This document shows, piece after piece, positions 5,632-10,739 of a stretch of 10,739 nt of DNA (position 1 is the first letter of the stretch; every line of letters starts with the position of its first letter). Made by a program: the position numbers and the translations under genes. Source of the stretch: Kiritimatiellia bacterium (GTDB taxonomy: Bacteria > Verrucomicrobiota > Kiritimatiellia > SLAD01); assembly GCA_007134175.1 (NCBI GenBank), contig SLLF01000031.1, positions 1-10,739 of the forward strand, given 5' to 3'. The notes under the pieces are model-generated. The model saw only the letters and a program-made list of their open reading frames with translations, was not told the DNA's origin and searched no databases.

Positions 5632-6126
5632 TCAGGAGGGCAGATGCAGGAAGAAAAGGACCAGGGCGCCTAACGCCACCAGCCCCAGCAAGACAATCAC
5701 CACAAACCAGAGCCCCTTACTGTCCGAGCGCCGCGATCCGAAAGGGGAAATGTTGCCAAACGATTCCGGAGCGACGACCGGACCTGACGCGACTTCGACA
5801 CTGGCGGTCTGCTCACGGTCATCCGGGATAATCTCGCCCGGAGAAGCATCGAACATCAGTTCGACCGAACCCACCTGTAAAATATCTTTTGGGCGCAATG
5901 GGCTTTCCGTTACATCCCGATTATTTACCCGGGTACCGTTGGTTGAGCCAAGGTCCTTGACAAGGTAACCCTGCCCTTCACGATACACTTCGCAGTGATA
6001 GCCGGAAACCGACGGGTTATCTATAGGGATCTGGTTATCCGACTTGCGTCCGATCTTGACGATCTCGTCCGCCACTTCGACCGTCTGCCCTTTCACCTCT
6101 TTCGACATTCCAATAAGTACACCCAT
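5632..6126 (-). CDS. FHA-domain protein with C-terminal membrane anchor
   Basis: 164-residue protein. Residues 1-95 form a forkhead-associated domain with all hallmark residues: Gly26-Arg27 (IGRKSDN), Ser39 and Ser41 with His44 (PSVSGYHCEV), GSTNGT at 60-65 and Asn68. FHA domains bind phosphothreonine peptides, so this protein should read the output of a Ser/Thr kinase. A low-complexity linker (95-138) leads to one transmembrane helix (139-161, GLWFVVIVLLGLVALGALVLFF) and a short tail. There is no signal peptide, so the FHA domain should face the cytoplasm as a tail-anchored protein. The start at 6126 has AAAGGA eight bases upstream. It lies 21 bases after pyrC and 15 before the pseudopilin, so it is probably co-transcribed with both. 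FHA proteins often accompany secretion systems, which may explain the pseudopilin neighbour. No kinase gene is in the window. Confidence 0.92.
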   Translation of the reverse strand: MGVLIGMSKEVKGQTVEVADEIVKIGRKSDNQIPIDNPSVSGYHCEVYREGQGYLVKDLGSTNGTRVNNRDVTESPLRPKDILQVGSVELMFDASPGEIIPDDREQTASVEVASGPVVAPESFGNISPFGSRRSDSKGLWFVVIVLLGLVALGALVLFFLHLPS

Positions 6127-6147
6127 GGTGCGTGTCCTTTCTCTATT

Positions 6148-7461
6148 TCAGTCCCCATTGTTGCACGCAGGCCACGGCGTGTCAATGAAGCATCCATCCA
6201 CCACCACTGCCTTGGCCCGTCCCCGCAAGCGTTGTCCCGTGAAGGACGTGTTCCGGCTGCGCGACGCAAATTGATCCGGCGCGACGATCCATTCGGTGGC
6301 AAAATCGAATACGGCCACATCGGCCGGTTGCCCTGGCGCCAGCGAGGGGGCGGGGCGGGATAGCAAGGCGGCGGGCGCCGTGGTCCAGGCGCGCAACCAG
6401 TTGAGCAACGGCATGCGCCCCGTATGTACCAGCAAGGTGTAGGTGGCACCGACTGCTGTTTCCAACCCTACGACGCCGAACGGAGCGGCGCGGAAGCCGC
6501 GCGCCTTGGCGGCCGCGGGATGGGGGGCGTGGTCCGTGGCAAAGAGTGTCAATATCCCCTCGCTCATCGCGGCCTGCAGACGTGCCCGGTCGGCCGCCGT
6601 GCGCAATGGCGGGTTCATCTTATAGGCATCCGGGCAAGCTGGATCGATATCATCCTCGCACCACCACAGATGGTGTGGAGTCGCTTCCGCCGTCACCGGC
6701 AGACCGGCCGCCTGCGCAGCGGCAATCAAATCCACGCTCGCGCCACAGGAGACATGCTGGATATGCAGGGCCACCCCCGTGGCGCGCGCCAAGTCCAGAT
6801 CACGCGCCACGATCCGGGTTTCGGCCTCTGCCGGAATACCCGGCAGCCGCCACTGCGCGGAACGGAGACCCGCATGCATCACCCCCCCCTGCCGTTCCAT
6901 ATCGTGATCCTGGGCATGATCCATAACCGGCCGCCCGAGTGCGCTGGCGCGCTCCATGGTCACACGCATAACCTGATCGTCCTGGACGGTACAGCCATCA
7001 TCGGTAAAGGCCACCGCTCCAGCCGCCGCCAGCTCTTCCAACGCAGCCGGCTCACGTCCGGCCCGCTCCCGCGTCAAGCAGGCAGACGTTAAAACGCGTG
7101 CCCCCTCGGCGCGCCGTCCGGCTTCGAGCACAAACTGTACGTGCTCCGGTGTATCGATCGGGGGCAGGGTGTTTGGCATGGCCACGATGGTGGTAACGCC
7201 ACCGCGTGCGGCGGCCAACGCGCCGCTGGCAATGGTTTCGGCATCCTCTCCGCCGGGCTCACGCAGATGGACGTGCACATCTATCAAACCGGGGGTGACC
7301 ACACAACCTTTCGCATCAATCACCCGGGTATGGGCCGGGCACTGGGCGGGACGGGGAGCGATTTGCCCTCCGTCAAGGTATAGGTCCCCTTCCCAGTCGC
7401 CACCGGTGGCGGGGTCGAGACAGCGTCCCCCCGTTATCAAGATCGGTGTTGGTGTGCTCAT
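6148..7461 (-). CDS. pyrC: dihydroorotase
   Basis: 437-residue amidohydrolase catalysing the reversible cyclisation of N-carbamoyl-L-aspartate to dihydroorotate, the third step of pyrimidine synthesis, in the cytosol. Metal and active-site residues of the class I enzymes are present: His63 and His65 in DVHVHLREPGGEDAETI, Asp154/Asp155 in AFTDDG (the Asp that replaces the carboxylated Lys in this class), His182 in HAQD, His236 in HIQHVS, and Asp310 in ATDHAPH. The substrate-binding Asn is in KMNPPLR. Length fits the roughly 420-440-residue class I family. The usual partner pyrB (aspartate carbamoyltransferase) is not adjacent; the gene lies between a LemA-like gene (18 bases upstream) and the FHA gene. 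The ATG at 7461 has only a weak ribosome-binding site, suggesting coupling to the gene before it. An allantoinase-like relative is possible, but the LREPGGEDAETI motif favours dihydroorotase. Confidence 0.95.
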   Translation of the reverse strand: MSTPTPILITGGRCLDPATGGDWEGDLYLDGGQIAPRPAQCPAHTRVIDAKGCVVTPGLIDVHVHLREPGGEDAETIASGALAAARGGVTTIVAMPNTLPPIDTPEHVQFVLEAGRRAEGARVLTSACLTRERAGREPAALEELAAAGAVAFTDDGCTVQDDQVMRVTMERASALGRPVMDHAQDHDMERQGGVMHAGLRSAQWRLPGIPAEAETRIVARDLDLARATGVALHIQHVSCGASVDLIAAAQAAGLPVTAEATPHHLWWCEDDIDPACPDAYKMNPPLRTAADRARLQAAMSEGILTLFATDHAPHPAAAKARGFRAAPFGVVGLETAVGATYTLLVHTGRMPLLNWLRAWTTAPAALLSRPAPSLAPGQPADVAVFDFATEWIVAPDQFASRSRNTSFTGQRLRGRAKAVVVDGCFIDTPWPACNNGD

Positions 7462-7479
7462 GCTGGCCGGATCATACCG

Positions 7480-8046
7480 TTAAGCGGAAACCGGCGCAAC
7501 CCCGGACCAGGTTCCGGGTTCAACCGGCCACTCGATTTCGGCCCCGGCCGCAGGGGCCAGCCGACTCACCCGCGCAATAACCTTGCCCGGCAAATGCGAA
7601 AGCTGGGCGTTGTAGACCTGGGCTTGAGCCGTATAAAATTGCCCGGCTAAACCGACGCGGAATTGGGCCGCGAGCACGCGTCGCCATTTCTGCTTAAACT
7701 CGGATTGACCGATCACCCCGGGGTCGCTTTCCGCCACTACCCGGTACCATTCGTGAAGTAACTGTTGCCTTTGGTCCGCCTTGCTCACCTGCTGGTCGAT
7801 GTCGGCCGCCTCCGGCGCATTGGTTTGCAGGGCCTCCAACTCCACCCGCAACGATGAAGCCTGAACACAATTCCCCGTTAACTCGATCCACTCCGCAATC
7901 GGCTCATTCAGCAGCGTCAATTGCCGCTCGACCTGAGTCCATGCATGGCGCACTTGGCGGCGTCCCCGCACAAGCTCCCGGTACACCCGCGTCCACCACC
8001 AGCTGCCCCCCAGTGCAATAATAATTAGTGTAATCCACCCGACCAC
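7480..8046 (-). CDS. LemA family membrane protein
   Basis: 188 residues starting at GTG. One N-terminal membrane helix (residues 3-18, GWITLIIIALGGSWWW) is followed by the LemA signature segment YRELVRGRRQVRHAWTQVERQLTLLNEPIAEWIEL (22-56), a long helical domain, and the C-terminal family motif with a Tyr-Asn and Leu-Pro pair (AQVYNAQLSHLPGKVIARV, near 142-160). The family topology has a short N-terminus at the membrane and a helical domain outside the cytoplasm; its molecular role is not well defined. The usual 'RR.DLIPNLV' is degenerate here (LTLLNEPIAEWI), so this is a divergent member. The GTG at 8046 is preferred because AGAAGGAG lies seven bases upstream and the protein then begins right at the membrane helix. 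A TTG start at 8112 would add 22 residues without a ribosome-binding site. It probably shares a transcript with pyrC. Confidence 0.82.
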   Translation of the reverse strand: MVGWITLIIIALGGSWWWTRVYRELVRGRRQVRHAWTQVERQLTLLNEPIAEWIELTGNCVQASSLRVELEALQTNAPEAADIDQQVSKADQRQQLLHEWYRVVAESDPGVIGQSEFKQKWRRVLAAQFRVGLAGQFYTAQAQVYNAQLSHLPGKVIARVSRLAPAAGAEIEWPVEPGTWSGVAPVSA

Positions 8047-8053
8047 GGCACCA

Positions 8054-8061
8054 CTCCTTCT
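8054..8061 (-). promoter_or_regulatory. ribosome-binding site that fixes the GTG start of the LemA-like gene
   Basis: AGAAGGAG on the minus strand with seven bases before the GTG at 8046. It is the strongest Shine-Dalgarno match in this right-hand gene run. It rules in favour of the short form over upstream TTG or other starts. Confidence 0.75.
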
Positions 8062-8151
8062 GTACCCGCTCGTTGATCTGTTGTTCCGTTGATGAACCGA
8101 AGTATGAATCAACCCTGCCGCCGGAACAAGCCCGGGGGAGACCTCAGGAAC

Positions 8152-10584
8152 TCATTCCCGTACCACTTCCGGTCTATAAAAGTATGCCGGGCCATTATCC
8201 CCCGCATGGTCGTAGGACCATATCGTGGTTGGGGCGGGCGCATGTGCACGGGCAACCGCAGGATCAATCACTTCCCAGCCCGCTGGATCCGTCAAATCCA
8301 AGGTTCGCCTCATGACGAACGGCGCAGCGGCGCCGGAATCGTTCCCCCTGAACTCAACATGAATCTGGCCATCGTCCTGCCACACACGCACGACCCGGAA
8401 GTCCTGCCCGGCCGCAATCGGACTGGTCCCGGTCCAGAACGCCTTTTCCGCCGTCCGCCCGTCCCCGGCGGGCGTGTGATCCGGATTCCGGTGAATACCC
8501 CATTTATCAAACCAGTTTAACGGGATACCGTCCACCTCGTCCGGTCCCGTGTGCGCAAACCCCATCCAGTCGGGATACAAGGCATTGGCCTCAACGGCGT
8601 TGCGAATGACCAGGTCGTCAAAAGCCCCTTGGCCTTTGAAGGCGAAACCGGCCAGCCGTTTGGCACCGGAACCGCCCGCCACCCCGGGGCTGTTGGCGGT
8701 CATATACCATGGGCCCGGCGTGGTCAGGTCATCGGGTGCGCGATACCCGTACGCTGTCGGCCGCATCGACCCGGCGATACGCGGCCGCACAAAGGTGTCG
8801 CCATCCGGATTCGTCGCGTAATCTGTATCCACACTAATCCGGAACCAGGGTTGTTCGGGGTCAACCGAATACCCCAGGGCCGTCCAGCGGGGAGTCCAAC
8901 CGTTACCGTCGTGATGCTGATGCCAGAGATGCAACTGTCCAGCGGGGTCCAATTGAAGAGCCGCCTGCGTCTCGGGCGGAATGCGGCTAACGTCCAGCTC
9001 GCCCGGCCGAAACCGAACCATAACGTCCACCTTCACCGCCGCACCGTCCAGCGCACTCACACCACGTGACAACTGGCCGGCAAAGGTTGCTACGCGGGTA
9101 TGCGGCTCTTCCGGCAACGGAAAGCCCGGCGGGATAGCCGCGGAGTAGGACTCTTCCACCACCTGGGCGGCGCTGGCATTGGACACCACCCAGCCGTCAT
9201 GCCCCTCCAGCGCCGTGTCCAGTTCCCACGCCTCAAACGACTCGATGATCGGCAAATCCCCCGGCCCCGGCAACACCTCAAGCGTCACAGTCAACGCCTC
9301 CGTGTCGGAGGGATTGTCCTGATTCACCAAGGTTACCACCGCCTCATACTCACCTCCGGGCAGACCGCGTGTGTCCAGCACAATCTCCTGTGGACGTTGT
9401 CCTTTCACTTGCTGGACCGTTTCCGGCACAACCAGCCAATCGGCATCCGACGACATCGTGTAGGAGAGGACCAGCCCCCCCTCATTGATCACATCAAACG
9501 CCAGCGTAACCTCCTCATCGCGAGGCGCATCCACCGTCAAGGTGGCGGGATACCGGGCAACGGCTGGTGGCCGGGTATCGCGATATACCCCGAGATTGGT
9601 CCCCACATAGCGTTCCGAAATCCACAATGGAGGCAACCCATCGCTGGGGCGATTGCGCCGGTCCAAGCTGCCATTCGCGCCCACCGTGTACATGGTGGTC
9701 GAACCGCCTCCATCCATCACGATCCCGGTTGCGGCACCGAAATAGCGCAGCCATTCCCCTGTTTCATAGCGCGTCACTCCGTCACTCCAGCCTGACTGCC
9801 GACCATCGATGGTGATCAGGTAGACATACCGTTCATCGGCACACACTCCGGTACCCGTGCGAGGTGCCAAACCGGTTTCCTTGTTGTCCGATCCCTCCGG
9901 AACGTTGTCGCGCAGGACAAAAACGAAACCCGACACGGCCACATAGAAATTCGCCACATCGTCTCCCGCACTGAACTCGCCCATGCTCGGGCGCCAATCC
10001 CAATCGAAGTTAATACTGGCCCGGCGCGGCGTATCGTTAACCAGGTCTCCATCGGAAATCAGCAGCCCCATATTTTCAGCGTAATCACATGTCCGGCACT
10101 CGGAGAAAGGGCGCCAGGGGGAGGCGTTGATGGCCGCAATCATATCGCGACCCGCGTTGCGCTCGCTGGTGATGAAATCCCGCGTACGTTGACGCCGCGT
10201 ACGCACGGTATAGTCCGGGAAATCCGGCATCGGCTCCCCCCACAACGGATCGCGCCCCGTGGTACTAAACCGGATGGAGGGTTCCTGCAAATCGACGCGC
10301 AGGGCGCGAACCTGCAGGGTGCGCGGCTCGCTGACGCCGAAGGCCGCATACTCGAGGCCAGGATAGAGTTGAGTGGCCGCACTCCAGTCATAGGTCCCCT
10401 CCTGAGCCGACACGACCACCGCCTGCAGGATGCCACCCACCAAGCATGCCGCCCATACACCCCTCCATAACCGTAACCGTGCCACCACCACAGGCGAGCC
10501 GGGATTAGACGTTGTTGCATCGCCGCAGCAGCGGCGATGTTCACCCCAAAATCGCCAAAGGCCACTTATTCGCTCATTTTGCAT
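8152..10584 (-). CDS. secreted multi-domain phosphodiester glycosidase (NAGPA-domain) protein
   Basis: 810 residues. A hydrophobic signal segment (about 42-60, ending VVVSA before QEG) predicts export. Residues 85-337 form a NAGPA (phosphodiester glycosidase) domain with its conserved motifs: AAINASPWRPF near 150, GLLISDGDLV near 173, LITIDGRQSGWSDGVT near 256-271, and VMDGGGSTTM at 289-298. Residues 345-440 look like a BACON/Ig-type beta-sandwich (ADWLVVPETV; VTLEVLPGPG). Residues 445-660 resemble a concanavalin/LamG-like domain. Residues 682-722 match the 'DGIP..W' Asp-rich tail repeat common in secreted PVC-group proteins, and 728-805 form a last beta-domain ending YFYRP. The likely role is hydrolysis of extracellular sugar phosphodiesters or glycans. 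The start at 10584 has GGAG ten bases upstream. A GTG near codon 32-34 would give a more standard signal peptide, and the first 30 residues look weakly coding. Earlier in-frame starts up to 10737 seem unlikely. Confidence 0.85.
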   Translation of the reverse strand: MQNERISGLWRFWGEHRRCCGDATTSNPGSPVVVARLRLWRGVWAACLVGGILQAVVVSAQEGTYDWSAATQLYPGLEYAAFGVSEPRTLQVRALRVDLQEPSIRFSTTGRDPLWGEPMPDFPDYTVRTRRQRTRDFITSERNAGRDMIAAINASPWRPFSECRTCDYAENMGLLISDGDLVNDTPRRASINFDWDWRPSMGEFSAGDDVANFYVAVSGFVFVLRDNVPEGSDNKETGLAPRTGTGVCADERYVYLITIDGRQSGWSDGVTRYETGEWLRYFGAATGIVMDGGGSTTMYTVGANGSLDRRNRPSDGLPPLWISERYVGTNLGVYRDTRPPAVARYPATLTVDAPRDEEVTLAFDVINEGGLVLSYTMSSDADWLVVPETVQQVKGQRPQEIVLDTRGLPGGEYEAVVTLVNQDNPSDTEALTVTLEVLPGPGDLPIIESFEAWELDTALEGHDGWVVSNASAAQVVEESYSAAIPPGFPLPEEPHTRVATFAGQLSRGVSALDGAAVKVDVMVRFRPGELDVSRIPPETQAALQLDPAGQLHLWHQHHDGNGWTPRWTALGYSVDPEQPWFRISVDTDYATNPDGDTFVRPRIAGSMRPTAYGYRAPDDLTTPGPWYMTANSPGVAGGSGAKRLAGFAFKGQGAFDDLVIRNAVEANALYPDWMGFAHTGPDEVDGIPLNWFDKWGIHRNPDHTPAGDGRTAEKAFWTGTSPIAAGQDFRVVRVWQDDGQIHVEFRGNDSGAAAPFVMRRTLDLTDPAGWEVIDPAVARAHAPAPTTIWSYDHAGDNGPAYFYRPEVVRE
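10518..10539. repeat. perfect 9-bp inverted repeat with 4-base loop
   Basis: CATCGCCGC and GCGGCGATG flank AGCA, giving a very stable GC-rich hairpin on either strand. It falls 45-66 bases inside the NAGPA gene if the 10584 start is used, or in its 5' leader if translation starts at the GTG codons further in. There is no U-tract, so it is not a standard terminator. The 155 bases right of 10584 hold another GC-rich hairpin (10690-10708) but no gene or clear promoter. Confidence 0.5.
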
Positions 10585-10739
10585 CGTTTGTTCACTCCAT
10601 GGTGGTTGTACAGAGGAGGCTCTTGCAAAACCCCCCGCCACCCACTGTGAGCATGCGTGACGTTTCAGCCTACGCGCCCATCGTCTTCTGCGCGGCACCA
10701 TACCGCGCCCAAAACGAATGGAGGAATGATGGCACATTC

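Noticed and set aside
6424..7092. 222-codon plus-strand frame
   Set aside because: It is antisense to pyrC, whose active-site residues are all present.
9100..9795. 231-codon plus-strand frame
   Set aside because: It is antisense to the NAGPA-domain gene, which shows conserved domain motifs across this interval.

Overview
The window looks like a GC-rich chromosome of the PVC superphylum, most likely Kiritimatiellota or Verrucomicrobiota. This is an inference from three things: a pseudopilin with an 'AFTLPE' processing site, a secreted phosphodiester glycosidase whose C-terminus has the 'DGIP..W' / 'FYR' tail common in secreted proteins of those phyla, and no lineage-specific marker pointing elsewhere. 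Every gene called here is on the minus strand, so the window reads from right to left. A tRNA-Asp(GTC) gene at 4722-4798 divides it into two parts.

Right of the tRNA (4888-10739) is ordinary chromosomal content in one co-directional run. In order of transcription it holds a secreted multi-domain NAGPA-type protein, a LemA-like membrane protein, dihydroorotase (pyrC), an FHA-domain protein with a C-terminal membrane anchor, and a GspJ-like pseudopilin. The last four genes are 15-21 bases apart and probably form an operon. The tRNA has its own promoter and terminator.

Left of the tRNA 3' end (1-4720) is accessory DNA of prophage or integrative-element type. Next to the tRNA is a two-gene cassette of unknown function. 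It has its own promoter, an operator-like inverted repeat over the -35 box, and TAATG coupling between the genes. Its first gene is split by an in-frame TAG: the reading frame stays open for 126 more codons and ends exactly at the coupled start of the second gene. Next comes a control region with three tandem 11-bp repeats and a 15-bp palindrome. It precedes a tightly coupled operon with ATGA overlaps at all three junctions: a small excisionase/MerR-type HTH protein, a VRR-NUC nuclease, a Cas4/RecB-like PD-(D/E)XK nuclease with an apparent Fe-S cluster, and a Sak4-like RecA-fold ATPase that runs off the left edge. The last three are typical phage recombination and replication functions.

The simplest model is an element integrated at the 3' end of tRNA-Asp, carrying a phage-type recombination module and an uncharacterised, possibly decaying, two-gene cargo cassette at its tRNA-proximal end. 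No intact integrase, structural gene or second attachment site lies in the window.
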